From the NCBI GenBank assembly GCA_963627995.1, contig CAVGCV010000012.1:3379-67378 (forward strand): a DNA stretch of 64,000 nt, in the 5' to 3' direction. This document shows, one piece after another, positions 8,850-18,114 of the stretch (its first letter is position 1; each line of letters starts with the position of its first letter). Position numbers and translations under genes: made by a program. Under the pieces are notes generated by a model. It worked only from the letters and a program-made list of their open reading frames with translations, searched no databases and was not told the origin of the DNA. The DNA is from UBA3839 sp963627995. GTDB lineage: Bacteria > Bacteroidota > Bacteroidia > Bacteroidales > Bacteroidaceae.

Positions 8850-10880
8850 CTATTTCTCGGCCTTACGGAGCACCACGGCGCTGCGCGCCGGGATGTAGAG
8901 CTTCAGCCAGCCCTTTCCGTCGCGCTCGTAAACGGGGTCGAAGTTGGTGAAGTGGCGCACCGAGTCGTCTGCGAGGTCGTTGCCTCCGTAGAGGCTCGAG
9001 TCGGTGTTAAGGACGACGTCGTATGCGCCCTGCGGCACGATGAACCCGTAGTCGGTGTAGGAGCGGTCGGGGCTGAAATTGAATACGAAGAGGAGGTCGC
9101 CGCGGCTGAACGCCAGCACTTGGTCGCCGTCGTTGTGCCACACCTCCACCACGGGCGTCTTCTGGAAGTTGCGCTGCGCGCCGATAAGCGTGATCATGGC
9201 GCGGTCGAAGTCGCCCAGGTAGTGGTAGCACAGCTCCCGGTTGTCGACGAGGCTCCACTGCCGGCGCGCATACTTGTAGCTCCAGCCGTTGCCCTCGCGC
9301 GGAAAGTCAATCCATTCGGGGTGTCCGAACTCATTTCCCATGAAGTTCAAGTATCCGCCGTTCATGGTCGAGGCGGTGAGCAGGCGTATCATCTTGTGCA
9401 GGGCGATGCCGCGCGTGGCCATGAAGTTCTCGTCGCCAATCTTGAAGTGCCAATACATGTCGGCGTCAATCAGCCGAAAGATGATGGTCTTGTCGCCCAC
9501 GAGCGCCTGGTCGTGGCTCTCGGCGTAAGAGATGGTCTTCTCGTCGGCGCGCCGGTTGGTGGTTTCCCAGAACATGGACGACGGCTTCCAGTCTTCGTCC
9601 TTCTGCTCCTTGATGGTCTTTATCCAGTAGTCGGGGATGTTCATGGCCATGCGATAGTCGAACCCGTAGCCGCCATCCTTGAAGGGCGCGGCGAGCCCGG
9701 GCATGCCGCTCACTTCCTCGGCAATGGTGATGGCGCGCGGCTTCACCTCGTGGATGAGGAGGTTGGCCAGCGTGAGGTAGGCGATTGCCTCGTCGTCCTC
9801 GTGCCCGTTGTAATAGTCGGCATAGCCTCCGAACGCCTCGCCCAGCCCATGGCTGTAGTAGAGCATGGACGTCACGCCGTCGAACCGATAGCCGTCGAAA
9901 TGGAATTCCTCCAGCCAGTACTTGCAGTTGGAGAGCAGGAAATGAAGCACCTCGTTCCTGCCGTAATCGAAACAGAGCGAATCCCAGGCGGGATGCTCCC
10001 TGCGGTCGCCCTGCATGAAGTATTGGCATGGGTCGCCGGCAAAGTTCCCCAGTCCTTCGATTTCGTTCTTAACGGCGTGGCTGTGCACGATGTCCATGAT
10101 GACGGCAATGCCCTGCCGGTGGGCCTCGTCGACGAGGGCTTTCAGCTCTTCGGGCGTTCCGAAACGGCTGGACGGCGCGAAGAAATTGGAGACGTGGTAG
10201 CCAAAGCTGCCATAATAGGGGTGCTCGGCTATCGCCATGATTTGGATGCAGTTGTAGCCGTCGTGCACCACGCGTGGAAGCACGTTGTCCTTAAATTCGG
10301 AATACGTCCCCACCTTCTCGGCGTCCTGCCCCATTCCGATGTGGCATTCGTAGATAAGCAGGGGGCTGGTGTTGGGCTTGAAGTTTTTCTTCTTCCACAC
10401 GTAGGGCTTCTCGGGTGCCCACACCTGCGCGGAGAACACTTTGGTCTGCTCGTCCTGCACCACGCGGTTGGCCCACGCCGGAATGCGCTCGCCCTCGCCG
10501 CCGTTCCAATGTACGCGCAGTTTGTAGAGGTCGCCGTGCCTCATGGCGCGCGCGCCGAGTTTTATTTCCCAGTTGCCGTTGCCAATGGGTTTCATCCTGT
10601 ATTTCTCCTGCTGCTGCCACGCGTTGAAGTCGCCGACGAGGTAGATGTCCGTCGCATTCGGGGCCCATTCGCGCAGCACCCACCCTCGGTCGGTGCGGTG
10701 AAGGCCGAAGTAGAGGTAGCCCGTCGCGAAGTCAGAGAGCGTCTGCTTTCCTCCGTTGGTCAGTTCGCCGAGCTTGTAGAGGGCGTGCTCGTGCCGTCCG
10801 CGGATAGCGTCTTCGAACGGCTCGAGCCAAGCATCGTTCTTCACAAGACCGATGTGGTGCGCTTTCTTCTGTGTTGCCAT
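8850..10880 (-). CDS. glgB: 1,4-alpha-glucan branching enzyme (GH13, eukaryote-like subfamily)
   Basis: 676 residues from ATG 10880 (MATQKKAHHIGLV). A longer frame from 10952 would overlap the upstream gene by 58 nt and is rejected. N-terminal CBM48 region (about 45-150, LREWAPNATDIYLVGDFNAW), then the GH13 barrel with the catalytic Asp in DGYRFDGVTSMLYY, the acid/base Glu in AEEVSGMPG and the transition-state Asp in YAESHDQAL, then a C-terminal beta domain (FNFSPDRSYTDYGF). It makes alpha-1,6 branches in glycogen in the cytosol. The YYSHGLG block is typical of the GH13_8 (eukaryotic/Bacteroidetes) branching enzymes. Preceded 14 nt upstream by the YhcH-type gene. Confidence 0.95.
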   Translation of the reverse strand: MATQKKAHHIGLVKNDAWLEPFEDAIRGRHEHALYKLGELTNGGKQTLSDFATGYLYFGLHRTDRGWVLREWAPNATDIYLVGDFNAWQQQEKYRMKPIGNGNWEIKLGARAMRHGDLYKLRVHWNGGEGERIPAWANRVVQDEQTKVFSAQVWAPEKPYVWKKKNFKPNTSPLLIYECHIGMGQDAEKVGTYSEFKDNVLPRVVHDGYNCIQIMAIAEHPYYGSFGYHVSNFFAPSSRFGTPEELKALVDEAHRQGIAVIMDIVHSHAVKNEIEGLGNFAGDPCQYFMQGDRREHPAWDSLCFDYGRNEVLHFLLSNCKYWLEEFHFDGYRFDGVTSMLYYSHGLGEAFGGYADYYNGHEDDEAIAYLTLANLLIHEVKPRAITIAEEVSGMPGLAAPFKDGGYGFDYRMAMNIPDYWIKTIKEQKDEDWKPSSMFWETTNRRADEKTISYAESHDQALVGDKTIIFRLIDADMYWHFKIGDENFMATRGIALHKMIRLLTASTMNGGYLNFMGNEFGHPEWIDFPREGNGWSYKYARRQWSLVDNRELCYHYLGDFDRAMITLIGAQRNFQKTPVVEVWHNDGDQVLAFSRGDLLFVFNFSPDRSYTDYGFIVPQGAYDVVLNTDSSLYGGNDLADDSVRHFTNFDPVYERDGKGWLKLYIPARSAVVLRKAEK

Positions 10881-10894
10881 GTGGATAGTGGGTG

Positions 10895-11341
10895 TTACTT
10901 GTTCCTTACCTTGAATATCACTTTGCGGATGGCTTCCTCGGACGAGATGCACGGCGCATGGCCGTCCTGCGGGAAGAACACGGCAAATTCGCCGGGATGC
11001 ACCGTCACGTATTGCTCGGCCTGCCCGTCGTAGAACGAGATGTCGTTCTGCGCGTCGTAAGGCGTCGGCGGCAGTGCGCGCCGTGGCGTGTAGCCCATTG
11101 TCTCGGCGCAGCTGAGCGGCACTTGGATGTCAATCATTTCGTCGTGCGTCTCCAGCCTTGCCTCGCCGCGCTCCTTCCCCTTGGCAAGGCAAACATTGAC
11201 AAACAAGTCCCTGCCCTTGATTTCGACCTTGCCCACCTCGTGGGAGGCGAGGTCGTGGGAGGCCATGTAATCGGCCACGTCCTGGAAAAGCGGATTGAGC
11301 GCAGCATAGCTGGCAAAGTTGTCGAGTGTGTCAAGAATCAT
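10895..11341 (-). CDS. YhcH/YjgK/YiaL family protein
   Basis: 148 residues, the full length of this cupin-fold family (EbgC-like, formerly DUF386). Family features: HEVGKVEIKGRDLFVNV, ARLETHDEMIDIQVPLSGAE-like segment (here LSCAETMGY), and the C-terminal VHPGEFAVFFPQDGHAPCI with metal-binding His and acidic residues (ETHDEMID; DGHAP). Such proteins act on or stabilise sugar anomers next to sugar-metabolic genes. Here it sits directly upstream of glgB with a 14-nt gap, so a role connected with hexose or glucan metabolism is likely. No convincing promoter is visible upstream. Confidence 0.88.
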   Translation of the reverse strand: MILDTLDNFASYAALNPLFQDVADYMASHDLASHEVGKVEIKGRDLFVNVCLAKGKERGEARLETHDEMIDIQVPLSCAETMGYTPRRALPPTPYDAQNDISFYDGQAEQYVTVHPGEFAVFFPQDGHAPCISSEEAIRKVIFKVRNK

Positions 11342-11460
11342 AATATGTCAGTTTTAGGTTAGATGCAGGCGATGCCGCATGGTTTCGCGCCAAGCGGGCG
11401 CGCGTTCCTCGCCGGAAAAGGAAACGGCGCGGACAAGCACTGCCGTGCTTGCCCACGCCC

Positions 11461-12579
11461 TTAGTTCTCCAAACGCCCGTGGCGGTAAGTTCCTTTGCGG
11501 ACGACGGTGCCGTTTCGGTCTTTCTCCACGAATTTCCCGTCCTTCAAGTCGTTCGCGTATTGCCCTTCGAAACGCATTCCGTCGGGAGTTTCTTCTATTC
11601 CCCGTCCGTTCTTCATGCCATTCTTGAAGCGTCCGCGGAATTTTGTTCCGTCCTTCATGCGCAGCACGCCCTCGCCGTCCATCTCGCCGTTCAGCCACTC
11701 GCCGTCATAGGTGTCGCCCGCGCCCGACGTGTACTTCCCGCGTCCGTTCTGCTTGTCGTCCGCCCAATAGCCCTCGTATTTGGAGCCGTCGGGCCAGGTG
11801 TACGTGCCGAAGCCTGACATCAGCCCGTTCTTGAACTGGCCGACGTACTTGCGCTTGTTGGCATAGATGAAGATTCCTTGCCCGGTGCGCTCCCCATTAA
11901 AGTAGTCGCCTTCGTAGCGGTCGCCATTTTTGAAGGTATAGATGCCGCGTCCCTCCATGTGGTTGTTTTTCCATCCGCCTTCGTAGCGGTCGCCGTTGGC
12001 GTGGTTATAAATGCCGTGGCCATTGCGCTGGTCGTACATCCACTCTCCGTAGTAGGAATTGCCGTCGCGCCAATCGAACAGCCCCTTCCCGTGCTTTCGG
12101 TCTTCCTTCCACTCGCCCTGGTAGAACACGCCGTTCGCCCAGGTGTAAGTGCCCTCGCCCTCGCGCTTGTCCTCCACCCAGTCGCCGACGTATTTGTCGC
12201 CGTTGTAGTAGAACATCGTTCCCTTTCCCTGCTGCACGTCTTTGTACCACAGGCCTTCGTACTTGTTGTTGTTGGCGAAATAGTACGTGCCGCGACCGTG
12301 CTGGCTGTCCTGAAACCAATCGCCGTCGTACTTTTCTCCGTCGGCAAAAGTATAGACGCCATGCCCGTGGCGTTTGCCCTTCACATATTCTCCTTCGTAG
12401 CTGTCGCCGTCTTGATAGGTGGTCTTGCCTTTGCCGTTGGGCTTTCCCCCAACAAGTTCGCCGTAGTATGTTCCATTTTCCTTTGCAAAGACATAAGTTC
12501 CAATTACCATCCGTTGCGCGGCAGCATTTCCCGAGAGAGCCAATGCCAGCGCGAACGACCATATATATTTACCTTTCAT
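11461..12579 (-). CDS. Secreted MORN-repeat protein
   Basis: 372 residues with an N-terminal signal peptide (MKGKYIWSFALALALSGNAAAQ). The remainder is about 14 consecutive 23-residue MORN repeats of the form YEGEW..G..HGxGxYxxxDG, from about residue 36 to 360, with little else. MORN repeats form an elongated beta-hairpin ribbon and usually mediate binding to lipids or proteins. Exported location suggests periplasm or outer membrane. A single gene with its own promoter at 12608-12639 and opposite orientation to lon. Specific function unknown. Confidence 0.9.
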   Translation of the reverse strand: MKGKYIWSFALALALSGNAAAQRMVIGTYVFAKENGTYYGELVGGKPNGKGKTTYQDGDSYEGEYVKGKRHGHGVYTFADGEKYDGDWFQDSQHGRGTYYFANNNKYEGLWYKDVQQGKGTMFYYNGDKYVGDWVEDKREGEGTYTWANGVFYQGEWKEDRKHGKGLFDWRDGNSYYGEWMYDQRNGHGIYNHANGDRYEGGWKNNHMEGRGIYTFKNGDRYEGDYFNGERTGQGIFIYANKRKYVGQFKNGLMSGFGTYTWPDGSKYEGYWADDKQNGRGKYTSGAGDTYDGEWLNGEMDGEGVLRMKDGTKFRGRFKNGMKNGRGIEETPDGMRFEGQYANDLKDGKFVEKDRNGTVVRKGTYRHGRLEN

Positions 12580-12607
12580 GCGTTTCTTACCTTGGCTGAT
12601 AGTTGCA

Positions 12608-12639
12608 CAAAAGTATGCAGAAATATTTATTTAGCCAAG
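12608..12639 (-). promoter_or_regulatory. Promoter of the MORN-repeat gene
   Basis: Minus strand CTTG (12636-12639), 20 nt, TACTTTTG (12608-12615), a near-full match to the Bacteroidetes promoter; leader about 25 nt. Confidence 0.7.
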
Positions 12640-12813
12640 TTGTTTAAGTTTTTTTGTGACTAATCGGCCATGAGTTGCCACCAAAAACAGGATGGCATTT
12701 GTCCGCCACACAGCAGCGGCAACGGCCGTGTCCATGTTTTTTGGGTCGGCACCGCAGGCTTGCCTCTCGTCCCGGCCTTGAAAAAATGGCAGGAAAGTCC
12801 GCGGTGAAAAACG

Positions 12814-12946
12814 GTGCGGAGAAAATTTCTTCGCTCCGCAGACGAAAAATGTTTTGTCTGCGGAGGAAAACACTTTTCTCTGCGGACGTTTTCCAGCCCA
12901 TCCGCAGTGTTTTTTTCACCGCAGAGCGAAGCATTTCGCTCTGCGG
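12814..12946. repeat. 22-bp-period node array B (CCGCAG/CTGCGG type)
   Basis: Node words at 12814 (GTGCGG), 12836 (CCGCAG), 12858 (CTGCGG), 12880 (CTGCGG), 12902 (CCGCAG), 12919 (CCGCAG) and 12941 (CTGCGG). All steps are 22 bp except 12902 to 12919, which is 17. Spacers are A/T-rich with runs such as GAAAAATGTTTTG, and opposite-facing neighbours form hairpins. It lies in the 631-bp gap between the divergent MORN gene and lon, upstream of both promoters. The remainder (12640-12813 and 12947-13171) shows no supported gene. Confidence 0.85.
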
Positions 12947-13171
12947 TGAAAATGTTTCTTTGCAAGCAGAAACAACGTTTTTCCCATCTTCACGAACCAC
13001 TGGAGCCCGAGATGCCGCTTCACCCCATTTGGGCGGGCAGGTGCTTCTGATTCCATCCGCCCACCCGCGCCCAGCCCAACGCTCTGCCAGCCAATTCCTG
13101 ACGGCCATTCTTCCGCGCCACGAAATGTCGTTAATATTCCTTTAGCAAGCCGCAAGTTCGATTATATTTCG

Positions 13172-13179
13172 TACCTTTG
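13172..13179 (+). promoter_or_regulatory. -7 element of the lon promoter
   Basis: TACCTTTG, a match to TAnnTTTG, about 32 nt before the lon ATG. No clear TTTG at the -33 spacing. Confidence 0.6.
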
Positions 13180-13210
13180 CACTCGTTTCCAAACTTTTGA
13201 CGAAATCAAA

Positions 13211-15691
13211 ATGAAAGAATTTTCCTTGGAAGAGGTGATTGGCGGTATTGCAGAACGCACTGTGTCCGTCATTGCGAACTTCGACAAAACCGACCTGGAG
13301 CACCAAGAGCCCTTGGTCACGGCGGACGACGAAATTCCCATCCTTCCATTACGAAATATGATGTTGTTCCCCGGAACGCTCCTCCCTGTGTCCATCGGAC
13401 GGGAATCGGCTCAAGTGCTGCTTGAAGAAGCAAGCAACAAGAAGCTGATTATCGGTGTGTTCGGACAAAAGGAAGAGGATGTTGAGCATCCGTCCCAACG
13501 ACAGTTGTACAAGACGGGCGTTGTGGGGCGTGTGGTAAAGCTCCTGAAACTGCCCGACGGTTCGCAGACGGCGTTTCTTCAAGGGTTCAACCGCGTCCGC
13601 TTGGTCGAGGCGCATGACGGGGGACGTTTTTTGGTGGGCCACGTGGAGGCCTACGCCGAAGTCTTTCCTGCCGACGGAGACAAGGCGTTTCGCGCCACCA
13701 TCGAGGCCTGCAAAGACATCGCGGACAAGTTCATGGGCAAGGGCGAGGGGTTCCACCTCGACTCGTCGTTCTCATTAAAAGACAAGGCAAGCCGAATCTT
13801 CTTCATCAATTTCCTGTGTGCAAGCCTCCCCGTCCCCAATTCCGAGCACGTGCTGCTGCTGGAGCAGACGAACCTGCACGACAGGGCCGTGAAACTGCTC
13901 GGGCTGCTGAACAGGGAGTTGCAATTTGCCATGTTGAAGGCCAACATACAAATGCAGACGCACGAGGACTTGAGCAGACAACAGCGCGAGTACTTTCTCA
14001 GAAAGGAAATAGAAAACATCAAGGACGAGCTCGGCGAGCATACCGACGACGACATTGAACGCCTCAGAGCACGGGCTGAGAAGAAAAAATGGAGTAAGGC
14101 CGTACAGGCAAAGTTCAACAAGGAATTGGAGAAGCTGGACCACCAAAGTCCACAAAGCCCAGAATACAGCGTCCAGTATGACTATTTGGACACCTTGTTG
14201 AACTTGCCCTGGAACGAATGCACCAAGGACTCGCTCAATGTGGACAGCGCGGAGCGCATCCTCAATAAAGACCACTACGGGATGGAGACCGTGAAAGAAC
14301 GCATATTGGAGCATCTCGCCGTTCTCAAACTGCGCGGCGACCTGAAAAGCCCCATACTCTGCCTGTACGGCCCTCCCGGAGTGGGCAAGACTTCATTGGG
14401 GAAGAGCATCGCGAGAGCCATGAAGCGCAAGTATGTTCGAGTGTCGCTGGGAGGTCTGCACGACGAGGCTGAAATCCGAGGACACCGGCGCACCTACATT
14501 GGCGCCATGCCCGGACGGATTGTGAAAGGACTGCTGGACGCGGGCAGTTCGAACCCCGTCTTTATTCTTGACGAAATCGACAAGGTGGGGCAGACGCCAG
14601 GTCACGGCGATCCCGCGTCGGCGTTACTTGAGGTGCTTGACCCCGAGCAGAACGGAGCTTTTCACGACAACTACATCGACATCGACTACGACATGTCGAA
14701 CGTGCTGTTCATCGCCACAGCTAACAATACTGGGACGATTCCACCAGCACTGCTCGACCGAATGGAACTGATTGAGGTAAGCGGCTACCTGACAGAGGAG
14801 AAGATAGAAATCGCACGACGGCATCTCATTCCCAAGCAAATAGAAAACGTGGGGCTGCCCAAGCAGACGCTGTCATTCTCAAAGGCAGCCATCGAGAAAA
14901 TCATCGAAGACTACACGCGCGAATCAGGTGTCCGCACGTTGGACAAGCAAATTGGGAAAGTCGTGCGCAAAACGGCCCTGAAACTCATGCGGGAGACAGA
15001 CACGCCACAAGCCGCAACGGGAAAAGAAACGTCGAGGCTCACGCTGAAGCCTTCCGACATCCCCACCTACTTGGGCACGGAGCTGTTCAGCCGCGACAAA
15101 TACCAAGACAACAGTTATGCTGGCGTCGTGACGGGGCTGGCGTGGACTGCGGTCGGAGGCGAAATCCTGTTTGTGGAAACATCCTTGAGCCGTGGAAAGA
15201 CTGGAAAGCTGACGCTTACGGGCAACCTGGGCGACGTGATGAAAGAGTCGGCCATGCTGGCCTTGGAATATGTGAAGGCGCATACCGAATGGCTGGGAAT
15301 CGCAGACAGCATCTTCGAAAATTGGAACATCCACATCCATGTGCCGGAGGGCGCAGTGCCCAAAGACGGGCCGTCGGCAGGTGTGACCATCACCACCTCC
15401 ATCGTCTCGGCACTCACCCAGCGCAAGGTTCGCAAGAGCCTGGCGATGACCGGGGAAATCACGCTGCGCGGGAAGGTTCTTCCTGTTGGCGGCATCAAGG
15501 AGAAGATTCTCGCAGCCAAGCGCGCCAATATCACCGACATTCTTCTGTGTAAAGACAACGAAAAGAACATCAAAGAGATACCGGAAATCTACGTGAAAGG
15601 ACTGGCGTTCCATTATGTGGACGATATCAAGGAAGTCATTCAGTTTGCCCTTTTGGATGAAAAAGTGCAGAACCCGATGACATTCAACTAA
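13211..15691 (+). CDS. lon: ATP-dependent protease Lon (endopeptidase La)
   Basis: 826 residues, a full-length LonA. N-terminal substrate-binding domain (about 40-240, ILPLRNMMLFPGTLLPV), coiled-coil segment with REYFLRKEIENIKDELG, AAA+ module with Walker A GPPGVGKT at 387-394 and Walker B VFILDEIDK, then the protease domain with catalytic Ser722 in PKDGPSAG and Lys765 in GGIKEK, the same 43-residue separation as in E. coli Lon. It is a cytosolic hexamer that degrades damaged and regulatory proteins. tgt follows after only 5 nt, so the two are co-transcribed. Confidence 0.97.
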   Translation: MKEFSLEEVIGGIAERTVSVIANFDKTDLEHQEPLVTADDEIPILPLRNMMLFPGTLLPVSIGRESAQVLLEEASNKKLIIGVFGQKEEDVEHPSQRQLYKTGVVGRVVKLLKLPDGSQTAFLQGFNRVRLVEAHDGGRFLVGHVEAYAEVFPADGDKAFRATIEACKDIADKFMGKGEGFHLDSSFSLKDKASRIFFINFLCASLPVPNSEHVLLLEQTNLHDRAVKLLGLLNRELQFAMLKANIQMQTHEDLSRQQREYFLRKEIENIKDELGEHTDDDIERLRARAEKKKWSKAVQAKFNKELEKLDHQSPQSPEYSVQYDYLDTLLNLPWNECTKDSLNVDSAERILNKDHYGMETVKERILEHLAVLKLRGDLKSPILCLYGPPGVGKTSLGKSIARAMKRKYVRVSLGGLHDEAEIRGHRRTYIGAMPGRIVKGLLDAGSSNPVFILDEIDKVGQTPGHGDPASALLEVLDPEQNGAFHDNYIDIDYDMSNVLFIATANNTGTIPPALLDRMELIEVSGYLTEEKIEIARRHLIPKQIENVGLPKQTLSFSKAAIEKIIEDYTRESGVRTLDKQIGKVVRKTALKLMRETDTPQAATGKETSRLTLKPSDIPTYLGTELFSRDKYQDNSYAGVVTGLAWTAVGGEILFVETSLSRGKTGKLTLTGNLGDVMKESAMLALEYVKAHTEWLGIADSIFENWNIHIHVPEGAVPKDGPSAGVTITTSIVSALTQRKVRKSLAMTGEITLRGKVLPVGGIKEKILAAKRANITDILLCKDNEKNIKEIPEIYVKGLAFHYVDDIKEVIQFALLDEKVQNPMTFN

Positions 15692-15696
15692 AGCAG

Positions 15697-16827
15697 ATGC
15701 AATTTCAAGTCGTCACAACGGACTCTAAGTGCAACGCCCGTGCAGGGGTGCTGGCTACTGGTCACGGGCAGATTGAAACTCCCATATTCATGCCTGTCGG
15801 GACACAAGGCAGCGTGAAGGGGGTGCATACGCGCGAGCTGACCAACGACATCAAGGCGCAAATCATCTTGGGGAACACCTATCATTTGTACCTGCGCCCA
15901 GGCATCGACATCATTGAAGCTGCGGGAGGACTGCACCGGTTCAACGGTTTTGACCGTCCAATGCTAACTGACAGCGGTGGATTCCAAGTGTTCTCTTTAG
16001 CTGGAATCCGCAAGTTAAGAAAAGACGGGGTGGAATTTCGGTCGCACATCGACGGCTCAAAACATTTCTTCACACCTGAGAAAGTCATCGATGTGGAGCG
16101 AAGCATCGGAGCGGACATCATGATGGCTTTCGATGAATGCCCTCCAGGCACATCGACCCATGACTACGCCCTGAAATCACTGGAGCTTACGGAGAGTTGG
16201 CTTGACAGGTGCATCCAGCGATTCCGCGAGACGCAGCCAAAATATGGGTACGAGCAGAGCTTGTTCCCCATAGTGCAGGGCTGCACTTACAGGGACTTGC
16301 GTGTCCGTGCAGCAGAAAACGTGGCGAGCAAAGGCATGGACGGAAACGCCATCGGCGGTTTGGCCGTTGGCGAACCAACGGATGTCATGTATGAAATGAT
16401 TGAAGTGGTGAACGCCATCCTACCCAAAGACAAGCCGCGCTATCTCATGGGCGTGGGTACTCCTCGCAATCTGCTTGAAGGCATTGAGCGCGGCGTAGAC
16501 ATGTTCGACTGTGTGATGCCGACCCGCAATGGGCGGAACGCCATGATTTTCACTTGGGACGGAACCATCAACCTCCGCAACAAGAGATGGGCGACTGACT
16601 TCACGCCGCTCGACCCCAGCGGGACATCCTTTGTTGACTGCTGCTACACGCGCGCCTATGTACACCACCTGTTCAAGGCCCAGGAGCTGCTTGCCATGCA
16701 AATTGCCTCCATCCACAACCTTGCGTTCTATTTGAACTTGGTAGCAGAAGCTCGCAAGCACGTCATCGCCGGAGATTTCGTCCGCTGGAAAGCCTGCACA
16801 ATTGAAAATCTCGAAAGGAGAGTATGA
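15697..16827 (+). CDS. tgt: tRNA-guanine transglycosylase (Tgt)
   Basis: 376 residues. Exchanges G34 for a queuosine precursor in Asp, Asn, His and Tyr tRNAs. Substrate-binding Asp92 in DSGGFQVFSL, GLAVGEP, and nucleophile Asp271 in DCVMPTRNGRN are all present. The zinc site is not: where bacterial Tgt has C-x-C-x2-C the sequence reads DPSGTSFVDCC (306-316), with Gly, Ser and Asp at the three ligand positions, although the fourth ligand region IHNLAFY (His340) is kept. See findings. Starts 5 nt after lon; its stop overlaps the next start (ATGA, 16824-16827). Confidence 0.95.
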   Translation: MQFQVVTTDSKCNARAGVLATGHGQIETPIFMPVGTQGSVKGVHTRELTNDIKAQIILGNTYHLYLRPGIDIIEAAGGLHRFNGFDRPMLTDSGGFQVFSLAGIRKLRKDGVEFRSHIDGSKHFFTPEKVIDVERSIGADIMMAFDECPPGTSTHDYALKSLELTESWLDRCIQRFRETQPKYGYEQSLFPIVQGCTYRDLRVRAAENVASKGMDGNAIGGLAVGEPTDVMYEMIEVVNAILPKDKPRYLMGVGTPRNLLEGIERGVDMFDCVMPTRNGRNAMIFTWDGTINLRNKRWATDFTPLDPSGTSFVDCCYTRAYVHHLFKAQELLAMQIASIHNLAFYLNLVAEARKHVIAGDFVRWKACTIENLERRV

Positions 16828-18083
16828 CGGCAGTCGAGGACACAAAGACAAGTACAAGCCTGCAAGCGAAAGAAGAAGACACTCGTCGCGAGAAAAAAAA
16901 TCGAAAGTGGTTTCATCCGTCGCTGAAAGGAAGCGGACAGCACAAGCATTCATTCTCGTGGGGAAAATTTCGCGAGAAGACGGCGTCTCTTTCACCTTTC
17001 TCCAAACTCGACACTTACCTCATTAGCAAGTTTCTCGGCACATACTTTTTCTCCATCATCCTGATTATCTCTATTGCCGTTGTGTTCGACATCAACGAGA
17101 ACATCGACAAGTTCCTGTCGCGCAATGCCTCCATCCATGACATTTTCATAGACTATTACCTCAATTTCATCCCCTACTATTCCAACCTGTTCAGCCAACT
17201 CTTTGTATTCATCTCTGTCATCTTCTTCACGACAAAACTCGCCGAAAACTCAGAGATTATCGCCATGATGTCCACAGGTATGAGTTTCGGACGGATTGTC
17301 CGCCCCTATATGGTCGCCGCCACTATCATCTGCATCCTGTCCCTATTCTTAGGCTCTTACATCATACCGCAAGGCAATGTAAAGAGAGTGAAATTCGAGA
17401 ACACCTACAAGCGTAGAAATGTGCCGACTTATGCGACAAACGTCCTGCTCGAAGTAGACACGGGAGTCATCGCCTATATCGGACGCTACGAAAACTCCCT
17501 GAAAACAGGTTACGAATTCACCCTTGATAAATTTGAGAACAAGAAACTCGTCAGCCATCTGCAAGCGATGTCCATCCAATACGACTCCCTGTCCGAAGCA
17601 CCCTACCATTGGATTCTTAGCAGCTACCAACTACGCAAGTTCCAAGGAATGCGGGAACTAATCAGCAACGGCTACCGCAAAGACACCGTCATCAAAATGG
17701 AGCCGCAGGACTTCCTCATCACCAACGGGCAGCAGGAAACAATGACAACGCCGGAACTCAGTTCTTACATCAGTCGTCAGAAACAACGAGGCTTTGCCAA
17801 CATCAAGGAGTTCGAGGTAGAATATTGGAAGCGCGGCTCATCGGCCTTTGCGACATTCATCCTCACCATCATCGGCGTTTCCATCTCCGCCCGCAAGCGA
17901 AAGAACGGAATGGGCATTGCACTGGGAATAGGCCTGGCGCTCACCCTCGCCTACATTCTTTTCCAAACCATCTCGTCCACGTTCGCCATCAATGCAAACA
18001 TGCATCCGGCCCTGGCGGCATGGCTGCCCAACATTGTATTCGCCTTCATTGCCTTTTATTTCTACAAGAAAGCCCCAAGATAA
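16824..18083 (+). CDS. LptF/LptG-family (YjgP/YjgQ) permease
   Basis: 419 residues. After a charged, low-complexity N-terminal extension of about 60 residues, TM helices lie at about 72-92, 118-140 and 165-190, followed by a periplasmic beta-jellyroll-like domain (about 200-315) and three C-terminal helices (about 338-415). This six-helix plus jellyroll plan defines the inner-membrane subunits of the LptB2FG lipopolysaccharide extractor. Start ATG 16824 overlaps the tgt stop. The partner lptC is 3.3 kb downstream in the same direction and lptD is at 59.7-62.6 kb. Whether it is LptF or LptG cannot be decided here. Confidence 0.9.
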   Translation: MTAVEDTKTSTSLQAKEEDTRREKKNRKWFHPSLKGSGQHKHSFSWGKFREKTASLSPFSKLDTYLISKFLGTYFFSIILIISIAVVFDINENIDKFLSRNASIHDIFIDYYLNFIPYYSNLFSQLFVFISVIFFTTKLAENSEIIAMMSTGMSFGRIVRPYMVAATIICILSLFLGSYIIPQGNVKRVKFENTYKRRNVPTYATNVLLEVDTGVIAYIGRYENSLKTGYEFTLDKFENKKLVSHLQAMSIQYDSLSEAPYHWILSSYQLRKFQGMRELISNGYRKDTVIKMEPQDFLITNGQQETMTTPELSSYISRQKQRGFANIKEFEVEYWKRGSSAFATFILTIIGVSISARKRKNGMGIALGIGLALTLAYILFQTISSTFAINANMHPALAAWLPNIVFAFIAFYFYKKAPR

Positions 18084-18114
18084 ATATTTGTTCAACCCTA
18101 AACGACAAGAAATT

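Noticed and set aside
8754..11033. 759-residue frame antisense to glgB
   Set aside because: Shadow frame on the opposite strand of a clear GH13 gene; its sequence is low-complexity His/Val/Gly-rich with no motif.
12675..13145. 156-residue frame in the MORN-lon gap
   Set aside because: It runs through array B and shows only repeat-derived sequence; no promoter or family.
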